The position numbers and the translations under genes were made by a program. A stretch of DNA of 64,000 nt from Didymella arachidicola (Eukaryota > Ascomycota > Dothideomycetes > Pleosporales > Didymellaceae): the NCBI GenBank assembly GCA_016630955.3, contig CM049993.1, forward strand, positions 124,001-188,000. Reading direction: 5' to 3'. Below are positions 32,324 through 44,300 of the stretch, piece after piece. Numbering within the stretch: position 1 is the first letter of the stretch; each line of letters starts with the position of its first letter. Under the pieces are notes generated by a model. That model was not told the origin of the DNA and made no database searches. It worked only from the letters and a program-made list of their open reading frames with translations.

Positions 32324-34116
32324 ATGGAAACTCTCGACAACACCGCCTGGGATGTCCTGATTGTAGGCACCGGCCTGCAGCAGTCCCTGCTCGCCTTGTA
32401 TGTCTTGCACAAGCATGGATGGTGTGGCGCAGTCTGACTGACGCAGCACCTGAAGAGCTTTGTCAAGGTCAGACAAGAAAACCCTACACATCGACGAGAA
32501 CGAGTACTATGGTGGCGCCGAGGCGGCGTTCAGCTTGCAGGAAGCTGAAGATTGGGAAAAGCGAGTGAACGGTAGTGGGTGACGCACTCCCTTCGAACGC
32601 GTCGAGTGATTGCTAACGTTGCGTAGGTCACGCTGCTGCTGCCTTCTCGAAGGTTACCATCACCAAACCCGATGCTGAACATGCAAAGGGCAAGCTGGGC
32701 TTCTCGAGAGCTTACAGCTTCGCACTCAGCCCGCAGATCGTGTACGCAAGATCGACTCTGCTACGGCACCTTGTATCGTCACGGGTCTACCGCCAGCTTG
32801 AGTTTCTGGCTGTCGGGAGCTGGTGGGTTTATACGCACGATACGGGCCCAGCCGGCGATGTTGCGTCCAGGAAGCTTCTCAAGGTGCCGAACGGGCGTGA
32901 GGATGTCTTCCAGAATCATGGGCTCGACTTCAAGGCTAAGCGAGCGCTAATGAAGTTCTTACGCTTTATCACCGAGTATGAGGAACAGACGGAAGTCTGG
33001 GACTCCTGTCGACAGCAACCCTTTCCACTGTTTCTGTCAGAACAGTTCAAGATCCCGATTACGCTCCAGGGGCCGCTTCTCGCGCTCGCTTTGTCACAAT
33101 CGACATCGTCAGATACCACCACCGAATACGCGTTACCACGGATCGCTAGGCACCTACGATCCATTGGCATTTTCGGTGCTGGCTTTGGTGCCGTCATTCC
33201 GAAGTGGGGCGGGCTTGCCGAGATCAGTCAGGTTTCGTGCAGAGCTTGCGCCGTGGGTGGAGGTGTTTACGTCCTTGGAAAAGGCTTGACACCCAACACA
33301 AACCCTGAGACCACCTCAGAAGGCCATGTCAAGCTTCATCTGAAAGATGGTGAAGCTGTCACTGCCAAATGGGTTGTCGGCGGGAGCACGTCTTCTGCGG
33401 ATGAGAGTGCGCACTGTAGATCGATGACTGTTGTTGCATCCACGCTTGCGCCTCTCTTCCCGCCCATTGCCGAGGAAGCGCCCGCGCCAGCCTCTGCTGT
33501 TGTTGTCTTTCCATCTGGATCTCTTTCGCTAGTTGATTCAGACGACGAGCTACCACCAGTGCATATCTTCGTCCACTCGAGCGATACCGGCGAATGTCCG
33601 TCAGGTCAAAGTAAGTTTCCAACATTCCTCACATCCCTCGCTGTTATGATGATCAACCATACGAATACTTATCTACATTGTCTGAAACACTTGAAGATAA
33701 TTTCCTCTGACAACCTGATACACCGGCACACCCCTAGACTCGTTAGCATATATGCTTGCACAGTGCACATAGCTAACGTTACACCAGGCATACTTTACGG
33801 GTCAACGTCACTCAGCTCTGAGAAAGGTCCCATGCTGCTGCACAAGGCCATCGATGTATTGCTTGCGTCTGTCGAGGTTTCGCCCACACCTGAAGTGCTC
33901 TGGTCGGTTCAGTACCAACAACACGCTTCGTCCGGATTAGAGACATTCGTCGCGGACAATAAGCAGCTTCTTATCTTTCCGCCTCCGTCGATGGATCTCG
34001 CATTCGATGATACAATATTAGAGAACGTGAAGAATGTGTGGCAGAAGATTGTGGGTGGAGATGGAGGGGAGTTCTTGGTTTTCCAGGATAGAGAGCAGTA
34101 CGACGACGACGAATGA
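32324..34116 (+). CDS. Rab escort protein (Rab geranylgeranyltransferase component A, MRS6-like)
   Basis: Presents newly made Rab/Ypt GTPases to the geranylgeranyltransferase and delivers them to membranes; essential in yeast. Exons are 32324-32397, 32456-32571, 32627-33610 and 33788-34116, giving 500 residues. The GDI/REP fold shows at the N-terminus: WDVLIVGTGLQQSLLA (dinucleotide-fold motif), then SRSDKKTLHIDENEYYGG over intron 1. The middle has the REP/GDI segments FSLSPQIVYARS-like (here YSFALSPQIVYARSTLL) and IFGAGFGAVIPKWGGLAEI. An acidic stretch (DSDDELPP) and C-terminal acidic end follow. The distance between GDI blocks fits REP rather than GDI, which is shorter. The acceptor of intron 1 (CTGAAG at 32455) is the least certain junction. 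The gene is intact. Confidence 0.87.
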
Positions 34117-35595
34117 AATCGAACAATGAAGATACATGAGACGTGAGACGTTTTCAACATACTCCACGATTGCCCTTGCCTGTTTGCTTGACCACTGATT
34201 TGTTAATCCTAGTCTCCCAGACTAAGCACAACGAGATCTATGTCCCAATCGCAGCTTTAAAGTTGCCTATGGTGTTTCATCATGGAGAGTGTTGGCAGCG
34301 CGCAAAGTGTTGATCATAACGACTAGCCTGTGAGGATGCCTTATATATCTTTCAGCCTTATGCCGGCTTTGAATAGAGGTGTTGTCGGAATTGTAGTGTA
34401 GTTACCGGCTGTTGAATCATGCAGCATCTCAACATATCCATTGACATGCACGAACAGTCTTGCTGAATCTTGCACGATGGATACATGACCTCGCATCTGT
34501 AGGCGTATGCCATGGACGTAGTATGTGCCCACGAAGGGCGTAAGCTTGCAGGCATCCGTCATGGCCATAATGCGTTAGCCATACTGATCCCTCACTGTTG
34601 CTCCTCGGAGTATCAAGCTTATATCGAACTGTGTCTACTTTCAATCAATAACAAGATAGAACCCAGTGGTGTCTGGAGCAAAGACCTTATGTAAGCACGT
34701 CTAGTCGCGTATGACATGATAGATGGTCACATTTTGGATAGTTATTTCCTGCTGCTACCGGTCGAGTCAGCAGCTGATATTAAGAACAGCCCACGATCCA
34801 GAGCTCCCTTACCTTCCTTTATGCCTTGATTTTCCCCTCGAGTGAAGGATCCAACTGCAGCCATGATGCTCGAAAGCCAAGTGTGCAGTCGCGATATAGA
34901 CGTCGGAGGCCAGAGGCTCAACCTCACAGAGTGGAGGTCTGCTGCAAAAGAAATTTGTTCGGAGCGAGGACTCCTTGGGAGCTGTCGCGGCATGCTGATC
35001 CCATCCGTGGCTACTGAGAGGCTCCGAGCCCCGGCTGTATTCACGGTTTAACACCCGTCGTGGGAGTCGCGCTCTGGCAATATATGCAAGCCATTTCGAT
35101 GGTGCAGCGCTGACTTCATTGTCATGCTTTAAAATATACCATAAGGGCTGAGAGGAAAGGCAAACGAGGCCAAAAGGCTTGTGAGAGGGTGGTGGACCGG
35201 AAGTTTACGCGTGGCTGAACTACGCTAGTTTACATGCATCAAAGTCATTGGCGTTAGTCTCAAACCGCAGCGCTCTGGTCCATTAATAGATAGGGTTGCT
35301 TAACAGCTGGGTCAAACAGGTTTGTCATCAGTGTGCATTGTGTTGTCGGCTGTTCATTCAATTTTGGTCAGATGATTTACACTATGCGAGGACAGCGTTT
35401 GAAAAGGATCTGGGAATGTGGTTGAAAGTTGTAATAAAATCTTGCTGCTTATCCAGCTCGTGGGTGGAGGAAGTCAGAGCCAATTCGGACTTGCTACCAG
35501 ATGCTCGATAACGGAAGGTAATGGTGCCGTTTGTAGTAGTGACGCCATCGCTATGCTAGCTGGGTATTCGTAATATGCTTTTTCCCTTCAACGGC
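34117..35595. other. Convergent intergenic region, 1.5 kb
   Basis: Lies between 3' ends of the Rab escort gene (+) and the signal peptide peptidase gene (-). Only short, unrelated frames; no repeat, RNA gene or family match that I can see. Confidence 0.45.
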
Positions 35596-37482
35596 TCATC
35601 TCAGTCTCTGCCTCTTTCCAGCCGGTTCAACGCTGGCTTCGATGACTGTACTCTTGCTTGACGTCTTGCTGTTTGCGAGCGGCTTCACCCTGTCGTCTGT
35701 GGAAGATCTCGCGTGCTTCTTATTGGCCTTGCTGTTCTTCGAGCTCGGTGGCGCCTCAATGGTGAATGAGAAGATTTCACGCTCTGGTCTACTCTGTCGG
35801 CTTCGACCTGAACGGCTGGGCATAGCTTCACTCTCACTCTCACCTGCAGTGTCCTGCACAGCCTTCGCCTGCGATCGGGTCACTCGCTTGCTCTCAGGTA
35901 TGCTCGCGCCATTGGCAGCTTTTTCATCCTTGCTGTTTCTGACACGCTCATCCTCTTCCTCGATGGCTTCAGTATAGTTCCAGATCAAGCTGAGCTCACC
36001 CCTGACTGCAGCTGTGAGCCATACGCTACCCAGTACACCTGGAACGAGGTATAGTAGTGCAGGTTGTGCATGGTCCCAGATCATCATGACGCCGAGTGTG
36101 GCAAACAGGCCAAGCACATACCCGACCAAACTAGCCTTGAAGTAAGTCTTTGGGAAAGTGAATGGTGCTTCTGGCTTATTGTCATCCTTCTTCCAGAGCG
36201 GTCGGCCAAGCAAAGAGTGTGTCCAGAACTGATCACTCCACCGTCCGGCAAGAGGGAAGAATTCTGCCTTCTCAATAGTCTCTGTACCGTCTGCAGATGC
36301 AAAGCGTACGCGCTTTTGGCGACGCAGATAGAACAGATATAGGTCGAAGCGTAGTGCCAGGCCGATGACGATGCCAGGAAGAACAACATCACCAAGACCA
36401 AGCATGGCATGGGATCGTGCTGAAGTGGGGTCTTGTGGGTCTCCAGGACGGGGAAACATGAGCTTAATGGGAACATCAAGGGACTTTGCAACGGTCACCA
36501 TCATGGGCCTACCACATGTCAGCGCTATATGGAGGGTCATCTTGTTGTGAACTTACGTGTAGAAGACGAAATAGATGTCGTAGAAAAACAACGCTCCCAG
36601 GATCAGACTCCCTGTTGCGAATGTCGTAGGGCTCATGAGTTGCAATGCGCCGTACGAGAAGCCAAAGCCGAGCAAGTTTGTGAGATACCATGGCTTGTCG
36701 ACGAAGTTAAAGTATGCTACGACGCAGAGTCCAGTCAGCGCACCGAAGATGTCATGACCGCCGATCTTGAATTTGGCGGCGAGGGCACGATAGAGATACA
36801 GCTTGAGCGACCACTTGTTTGAGGGCATCGCCCGATCATCCCAGACCATCTTCATTAGCTTGCTGTTCAGCGGCGTACTGGCCAGGAATCCAGGGAGTGG
36901 CGTGCTGAGTGCTTTCCTTCCCTGGGTAATGCCCGCCACTGGTATGGCCTTCTCCTCCTTACCCATGACATGGTATAGCGTGCCGTTGATGACGTGTCGT
37001 CTAGGAAATACAATCGAATGGCCGATGTCGAGGGCGTCTGTGACGAGCTTGGATACAGAGAAGACACCAAAGATGGCAAAATATGCATTGAGGATCTTGT
37101 TAAGTAGCGCAGGGTCGTTCATCCACTTGAGCAGGAAGTACAACCCAGAAAGCGCAACGCCCGCGAAAAGCGGCATCAGGATGGCGTCCTTGGGAGACAA
37201 GCCTTCCATGTTGTGCTGCTCTTCTTCCTCTTCATCGTCACTCGACTCTTCGTCATCTTCTGTGTCTGAACTCTTGCTGTGTAGAGCTTTACGCTTCTTC
37301 TTTTTCGATGGCTTTGCAGCTGTTGACGGGCGCGAGAGCGAGGCATGCGCTCCTGTGTAGATCGGGAAGAGGGCGGAAGCGATAAGATGAACGTAGGTGG
37401 GCAGCATGGGCCGCGCGAGGGCGAACTCGTAGGTAATGCGCTCGAGGATTTCCGTTACCAACGTGGACTCGGCGTTTGCCAT
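35596..37482 (-). CDS. Signal peptide peptidase (presenilin-type intramembrane aspartyl protease)
   Basis: Cuts membrane-spanning remnants of signal peptides in the ER membrane. Exon 1 is 36557-37482 and exon 2 is 35596-36508, with a 48-nt intron, giving 612 residues. The catalytic pair is present: YD in FFYDIYFVFYTP (Asp about 302) and GLGD in MLGLGDVVLPG (Asp about 349). The C-terminal PAL motif (QPALLYLVPG) is also present. Multiple membrane helices surround them. The intron falls a few residues after the first catalytic Asp. Unusual are a Lys-rich then strongly acidic loop after helix 1 (KKKKRK, then DTEDDEESSDDEEEEE) and a ~130-residue polar C-terminal extension rich in Ser, Lys and Arg. 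These make it longer than yeast or human homologues, though long tails are common in filamentous fungi. Confidence 0.92.
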
Positions 37483-39519
37483 GGTGGCGGATGGGTGTGG
37501 ATAGATGTGCCCGCGTGGGCAATGCGATCGATCTGTTTAGTGTTTCGTGCAGAAGCTACGTATCAGTCGATCAGAGCACCGTCGAGGCTTCTCCCTATGG
37601 CGTGCGCTTCGGGTGAAAGACGGTTGAAGAGGAATTGCGATGCTATATTCGTGCAGGGTTTCAAGCTGTCAAAGAACACGGTGTCCAATAACGCGTCCTC
37701 ACGCGTCTGAGCGTGTCAGATCCAGATTGAAGTGAGTGTGAGTGAAAGCCATACCGACGAATGTGCAAAATCGACAGCCGCACGGGGACTCTCACTTTGT
37801 ATGTAGCTCATGCCAAATGTTGCGGATGTGGGGAGGCTGTGTGCAAACACAACAAACATGACGTAGCCTCAGTTTTTCCGTGCGCAATTCATCGGTTGGA
37901 TTATAGGTACATGAGCTGCATCGCCGTGACATGGATTACTCTTTTTCTACTCCAATCTATCCTAGCACTGTTTGCTAGATGCAGAAAAAATCTGAAATGC
38001 CTGGGTGGAGGACCCACGATATGCGGCTCGTCAATATCACGACTCTGCAACTGAACCAGTTCCTCAGTCATAAGCTGGGACACGCTGTTTCGTTACATAC
38101 TCAGGATCAAGATGTCAATAAAGGCACCTCCCAAAAGTTCTGAAAGAGGCAGATGGTCACGAGGACGAAGCCTGGGTACCAGGAAATTGAACGACCAGCT
38201 GGTCACGTCGTAAGAGATGGGCGTGAAAGGCTGTGCGTAACACGCTTGCTGTTTTGGCAAAGACCAGGCGCCGAGCGACTGGAGAACATCAATCGTACGC
38301 TTCGGTACTAAACACGTCTGAGATGTGCTATGCGTTGTTATCTCTTTCTTCGATGACGAAGGCTGGAGCTCGAACCAAACTTCCACTGCGTTCTGTCGAC
38401 GGAGGATGGATAACTACGCAGCAGTCCTGCAATTTACGACCCAAAAAACCTTACGACTGCAACGTCGTCGTCGGTGGTGTCGATGCAACGCTGCATTGCA
38501 GTACCTAGCCTGCTGCTAACAGCCGTGTAACTTTTGCAGCTTTAAAGACCAAGGCGCGGCTACGAGCGCAATCGATCGACAAAACGTTCGCTTTAGACCG
38601 GTGGAAGATTCATGTGAGCTCGTCATCTTTGACTATTCAATGGTATTTGGTGGTACTGAGAGCTAATGAGAGCGGAGCTGCAAAGGATCTAAACGTGACG
38701 GGCCCCGCTTGCCAGCCTTGCTCCTGCCTTTCTGGTTCTTCTCCGCAGGTGCGCCGTTCACCGTCTAGATCTGCACTGCAGGGACAAAAGATCTGCACGC
38801 GGCTGCTGCCTGTAACAGCCACAACCCGCAAATACGGCACACGTCTGAGGTGGCTTCTTTGTCCTGCATTGCACGAGGATGATCGCTACATCGCGTAGCG
38901 CAGCTTTGTTTAATTTCCCCACCTCTCCGCCGCAGGTGGCGTGTCAAGGTTGGTTTGGCTGGTGGTTAACGACGCTGATTATACGGCAGGATACGATGCG
39001 GTATGCTTGCTCATGAAAGTAGGGATGAGGATCAATGAGAAGAGGCGCAATTGTTGCATTGCTGAGGTATGTATGCACCTGTGTGCTACCTATGTCATTC
39101 ATGCCGATCTCTGCTGGTCGCGTCTTGTCCATATTGCCAGCTCTCCCTGAATTGCTGATGGATCCACTCTAACATCCCAAGGTCGCCTAAGCTAGAAGGA
39201 AATCGTGTGCGTCGTACACTCGTTGTGTATGGATATCGAATAGTAAAGAGAAAGTGTACAGCCCAAGGCAGAAGGAGAGGGAGGCGTCGAAGCCCTGAAC
39301 GGCAATCGAAGTGTGTAAAAAAGTAGAGATTACAAGAAGTATATTTTCTGTACGCCAAGTCAGATGACAAAGGAAAAGAAGATCGAGAAAACGCGGGTGG
39401 TAGGACCGGCCGTACCACAGGCATGGACCAGGCTATATTGCAGACCGCAGGGATGCAGACGCTAAAGATGAACATGGAACTGATGTATGATAAGTCTGAG
39501 AGTATTAGGAAATGACCAG
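37483..39519. other. Large intergenic region, 2 kb
   Basis: Left part is promoter of the signal peptide peptidase gene; right part is 3' flank of the Ser-rich orphan. Open frames are short and lack family features. A tRNA or other RNA gene was looked for and not seen. Confidence 0.4.
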
Positions 39520-40755
39520 TCAAACTGGAGTTGAGATTCTGCTGGTGGGGACAATGAAATCGCGCAACATGTCAAAGGACATGCCATCGACGTGTACCCT
39601 GTGCTGTGACTCGATGAACACATCGTGTACGCTTGAGATTGCAGCGCCCTCGAACGGCGAGATCGCAGTCAACATCTTTCCTTTTCGTGGCGCAACTGCC
39701 GCAATGATCCTTTCCTTCATATTGGGCGGAAATAGAGTGGAGGCGGGACGTTTGCATTCGAAATAAGATGAAGCTGATGCTGACGACGACGAGATCGACG
39801 GTTCCGAGGAGGACGTCAGCTGTGGATGTGACGAGTATGAAGATGGGTAGTAGTCGGGGTCGTCATCGTGAGGTGGAGAGTGGGGCCCAGTGGAGGAGTA
39901 CATTAGTGCTGGTGCGTTGGGAAATCGAGATCCCTTGGCAGCGTAAGGCTCCTCCGAGGGCGTTGAAGAGAACAGGAAAGACTCGTTGGAGCCTGCATAG
40001 TAGCCTAGCACGGATGGCGTGCTGCCATTGCTGGCAGCCTTAAAACTTGCAGCCTGATCGCACTGGTCGATCTCAGGGAGTGCAGGCACATCGTCATCCT
40101 CTGAATCATCCGTCGAACTCCACGCAGAGAAGGCGCTTTGCATCGGTGGTCGGACTGGAGGAATGCTGATAACCCTAGGCGCCTCCGTTGGTTTCCTCGC
40201 AACCTTGTTGGGCGACCGAGGAGGGGTGCGCAGTTGAAATGAAAAGTCTGGACATGATCGAGGCGAAGTTTGATCAGATGACGATGAGTAGGTCGGTATT
40301 GACCGGAGCTGTGCCTTAATGAATGATGCGAGGTTGGCAGAGTAGTCTCCCAGTGGACTTGGAGCGCCGCTGCTGCTCGTTTCACCTTCCCTGGTCGGTG
40401 CAACTATGGTCGAGGAACTCTTGTCTGTGGCATCAGAGGAATGCCTTGAGTGGGTGGCCTTGGCCGTTTGCGGCCTCGGTGAATCGTATCCCTGGTACGA
40501 ACTATCGAGATATTTCAGATGGTTGCGAGGATCGAAGGTAGTGGCGTTGTTCTCTTCATTGACTGGCCTGTTTTGGCGGCCGCGTCTCCGGTTACGAATA
40601 GCAGCCCTGCCTTCGGCCACCATTAATCTTGCTTCTGGGGTCGAGCAACCCAATGCCTCAATAAAGGGTACGGAATTGCTTCGTTTTCTGTGAGTGTTGG
40701 GTCTGAGGCTCTCGTCATTGCCCCTGGGGGATGGCGAAGAGTGTCGGTGCTCCAT
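39520..40755 (-). CDS. Ser/Pro-rich hypothetical protein
   Basis: Uninterrupted ATG frame of 411 codons (MEHRHSSPSPRGNDESLRPN). The protein is mostly disordered in composition: many Ser, Pro, Asp and Thr, with poly-Ser runs and an acidic patch (DDSEDDDVPALPEIDQ). Two parts look more ordered. One is near residue 30 (VPFIEALGCSTPEARLMVAEGRAAIRNRRR, a helix-like segment that may be a conserved fungal block). The other is the C-terminal 70 residues, which include NMKERIIAAVAPRKGKMLTA and end in ISTPV. No signal peptide or membrane helix. The basic/Ser-rich pattern suggests a phosphorylated regulatory protein, but function is unknown. Confidence 0.65.
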   Translation of the reverse strand: MEHRHSSPSPRGNDESLRPNTHRKRSNSVPFIEALGCSTPEARLMVAEGRAAIRNRRRGRQNRPVNEENNATTFDPRNHLKYLDSSYQGYDSPRPQTAKATHSRHSSDATDKSSSTIVAPTREGETSSSGAPSPLGDYSANLASFIKAQLRSIPTYSSSSDQTSPRSCPDFSFQLRTPPRSPNKVARKPTEAPRVISIPPVRPPMQSAFSAWSSTDDSEDDDVPALPEIDQCDQAASFKAASNGSTPSVLGYYAGSNESFLFSSTPSEEPYAAKGSRFPNAPALMYSSTGPHSPPHDDDPDYYPSSYSSHPQLTSSSEPSISSSSASASSYFECKRPASTLFPPNMKERIIAAVAPRKGKMLTAISPFEGAAISSVHDVFIESQHRVHVDGMSFDMLRDFIVPTSRISTPV

Positions 40756-42786
40756 TGTGGTATTTGTGCGGAGAAGCTCTCTGTACTGTGCAATGCTCGG
40801 TTTTAGGCTTTTGGGCCGAACGTCATCACTTCCGGGTCCTGCGGCTGTGATGGCAAGTGGTGAAGCCGTATTTGATTTGGAGTGAGTGGGTTGACCGTAG
40901 GAGAGGTCGATATATTTCCTGGAATGCCTGAGGCTGAATGAGAGGTTGTGAAGTCGAAGATGCTGCGAACGGAGGGGTGGAGAGCAAGATGCTTATGCCA
41001 CAAACTCGGTCGGTACAAGCGGATCAGGCTGATATGAGTGGGCCTCTCCTCCTTACGAAGCGAAAAATAGAGCTTACTCAGGCAGTGCACATGACGTTTA
41101 CGAGGAGCATGGGCGAGTCTTGCACGGCCTTGGAAAACGCAAAAGCAGGAACGAACTGTCCCACCCCTGAATAGCGTGGACTCCACCTCGCTGATTGCCG
41201 CTAGTCTTCACCCAGCGTTTCGTCCGTAGGCCAATCAACGAGCCCAAGCCACATGCCTTTCTCGTCCGCCGCGCCGCTAGCAGTAACGTTGTGGCGATTC
41301 CTGATCGCTTTCTTGCCGGTATTGCGCTACCGAAAAAGTCGTTCAATGCCAGAAAACGACATCCTTGACACAATCGGTCTTTGCGCGGCTGCGAAAGTTA
41401 ATAGTGTTCTATCGTGTTTGCGGTCCGTCACGGTCGGTCGCACTGTCGCAGCAAGCGAGGCTGATGCGAAGTGATCATCGCGATCGCCGCTATCCTTGCC
41501 TTTCTTCGCGTGTCTGCGTTTCTCTCACTCCCCTGGAGTCCATCTCTTGGATTGGGCGGTTGTCTGTCGCAGCTACCACTGAGATGCCATTGATCAGTGC
41601 TTGTCCACGTACGCGGTACCTCCGCGGGCACACAAGAGCGACACGTCGCAATCGTGCAAAGAAGCGTCACAGATCGTCTAATTGCAGGCCGACGAACATG
41701 TTGCGGGAAGTAGCGGGACCGCCAGCTACAGTGTCTGCAGCGTCAACGGAGCACTGACACCTGCCGTAGGCTCCAGAAGGTTTGTCGAAGGTACGTTGTC
41801 CTGCCAAACTGAGGCACTGGCACGGATTGCCCATAATGCACGGTGATCAGAAACCATCGGTCCGACGACGGCACGGCTCCGAGACGATGGCACCAAGGCT
41901 GAGGCACAACGACGCCCAACTCCAGGGAACTACCGAACGCGAAAGCCGACACTTGTAACTCTAAAAAGCTGACTGCGTAACTGGCCTGCTACACAGTACA
42001 GATGCGTTAGTTGCCGGCGCGCGCTAGCCTTGGCGACGAAGTCAATACGATGGCTAAAACGCGCCTTGATCAATAGATCTTGAGACACATCAGCCTCAGC
42101 ACTCACTCGTACCTCAGGGTCAGACCGATGCACAACCTTGTTGAGAGCCCAAATGCTCTCCTCCAATGTGCCGGCTGTGCTGCGGACTCCCTCGGTCCAA
42201 ACTACCTAGTGGTTTCGTTTCACTGACCAGGCAGCGAGCAAGGTGACAAGGCGAATTGATGCTATTTGGGCTCCTCGGGTTCAGGTTCGGATGGCAGTCC
42301 CGCTGACTTCTGACCGTGATTGCCTGAACGCTTGCCGCAACAACAATGCCATGCGTGACGTCAGCGGCCACCGGGTAGGGCGAAACACCCCACAGGTCAA
42401 GCGCAGGCGACACGCAAGCTTGGTGTCAGGAAGCTTCGCAGCTGTTCTTCGATAAGTGTGTCAGCTGTCAAACCCAGTCGCTCCCTCTGCCAGGATAGGT
42501 AGCAACGTTTACTCTATTGCCTCATCCGATCTCTGGGTAATTCCATAAGCAGCGACATCCTGCGTCACATTCATCTCCACGTGTTTCACCAGCCTCAATG
42601 GCAGGTGCACTGCTGGTTGCTGGAGCACTTCCATCGATCGATCTCGCTGTTCTTCGAGACCTCAACACCAACGATCTATCCTGGGCTCGGCCCACTCTTT
42701 TGGCTTCCGCAGCATCTTCCGTCAAGCGGATGTTCGCTTCATCGTAAGACAATCAAGCTCCGTTACAGAATATTCAATTGTAGCCA
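40756..42786. other. Large divergent intergenic region, 2 kb
   Basis: Between the Ser-rich orphan (-) and the SAT4-like relic (+). The longest frames show no family features. A 49-codon ATG frame at 42598-42747 (MAGALLVAGALPSIDLAVLR) is the only protein-like piece and might be a small remnant; I do not call it. Confidence 0.4.
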
Positions 42787-43912
42787 ATGTCTATCGGAGC
42801 AGACATCGCCGGCGTCACAATTCTCGCCGTGTTACCCGCCGTGTTTCTAGCAGTGCGCTTCACAGCAAAGCAAACCAAGGGCTCAACATGGTCGCTAGAT
42901 GGCACACTACTCGCCCTCTCTTTGGTAGGGATCCAGGATTATTCATCCTCAGTGAGGCATTTTGGATTGCTGACGAGCTCCAGATCTTTCTGTACATCAT
43001 CGTGACAGCATTCATCATATGCAAGCCCATTCGTTGACTAGCCCCAAGATGACATGCTGACACATACTAGCGATAGCAATTGGGCACGTTGGTCAGCATA
43101 TGCGCACAGCAACTCAGGTCGAAGTGCAGAGAACGCTCTTCGTACGACCACAATGATTTTCGCGCCAACATGGCTTACGGTCGCAGATACTGTGGTTCTA
43201 TCAAAGTCCCATGGCCATCGAACTCGCGCTCACTCGATGTGCCATCTCAATCTTTTTTCTCCGGACTCTGTACACAAAGATGTTCCCATGGCTGAGACAT
43301 AGTGGTACACTCCTTATCACTCCCTTTCTTTCTCATTGAACGCAATGATTGACAGGCCGTACAGCCTACCTCTGCATCACTCTGTCGGTAGCCTTGGCTG
43401 CGGTCACCTTTATTGGAACGCTCTTGCATTGTCGGCCTATGCATCACAGCTAGCAGTTGCCGATACAGCCAGGAAACTACTGCTTCGACATTAAGCCTTT
43501 CACAATTACCATCACTGCAGTGGGAGTTGGCCTCGATCTCGTCACTTGGCTCACGCCACACTACGTTGTTTGGGGTCTGCAGCTTCCTTTGGCGCACAAG
43601 TTTGCCATCACGGCCATCTTTGCCTTTGGAATACTGTCCGGGCATGTTGATGATGAGATAGAGCCTATTCTGACGTGGAGTAGGACAATTGCGATCGGCG
43701 TTTTCCGTATAATCGGAATAGCAGACGTTTCACTTCACGGCGATTTGACCTACCGCATAGGTACGAACTTGCTTTGGGCGCACGCGCAGATGAGTACTGG
43801 AATTATTGCCGCTTGCTTACCACACCTGCGCCCGACGTTCGAGAAGATCTTACCGAATAGGTTCACCCAAATCGGCTCACGTCGTCAGACGGATACTCGG
43901 ACCAACACATAG
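42787..43912 (+). pseudogene. SAT4/rhodopsin-domain membrane protein, broken
   Basis: Exon 1 from the ATG at 42787 encodes a first helix (VTILAVLPAVFLAVRFTAKQ) and SLDGTLLALSL. The next helices (GLFILSEAFWIADELQIFL) lie in a different frame, with no intron that fits, so a frame change lies near 42920-42935. Beyond a possible GC-AG intron ending at 43070 comes AIAIGHVGQHMRTATQVEVQ. A TGA at 43154-43156, an intron near 43311-43355, a Cys-containing loop (GTLLHCRPMHH) and a TAG at 43451-43453 follow in the same frame. From there to 43912 the frame is open and carries the last helices and the signature MSTGIIAACLPHLRPTFEK. Two nonsense codons plus a frame change indicate a pseudogene. Family known for fungal membrane proteins of unclear role. 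Confidence 0.65.
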
Positions 43913-44300
43913 AATGAGCAAAGTCATGGTCTACCGCGTACGCCAAGACAGAACTCCATCTCTGTCACTACAATAATTAAAGTTGAAGATGGGATGCTGT
44001 CACCTCAGCTCTCGGCATCCTTTCATGACAAACACCAAGAATCGTGGGCTCCGACGTTCGAAGTCGTAGGACCGCTGACCAAGTCACAGCAGTACACGGT
44101 GCTATGTCGGGAGAGCCCACCTCGAGCTGTCGGCTGCTGCTGTCTCAGAGTCTAGGGTGTTAAGGCAGCACGTACTGGAACAGACGACCTGTTCTGATTG
44201 GATACTTGCTTTCTTCCACTGGTCTAGCAAGCCAGGGTCATCCTAGTCCAGCATCCTGGTTGCATATCTTTTCTATCCAGTATTTCCCTACTATTTTTTT
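43913..44300. other. Convergent intergenic region
   Basis: Between the SAT4-like relic (+) and the RCC1-like gene (-). Nothing seen. Confidence 0.45.
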
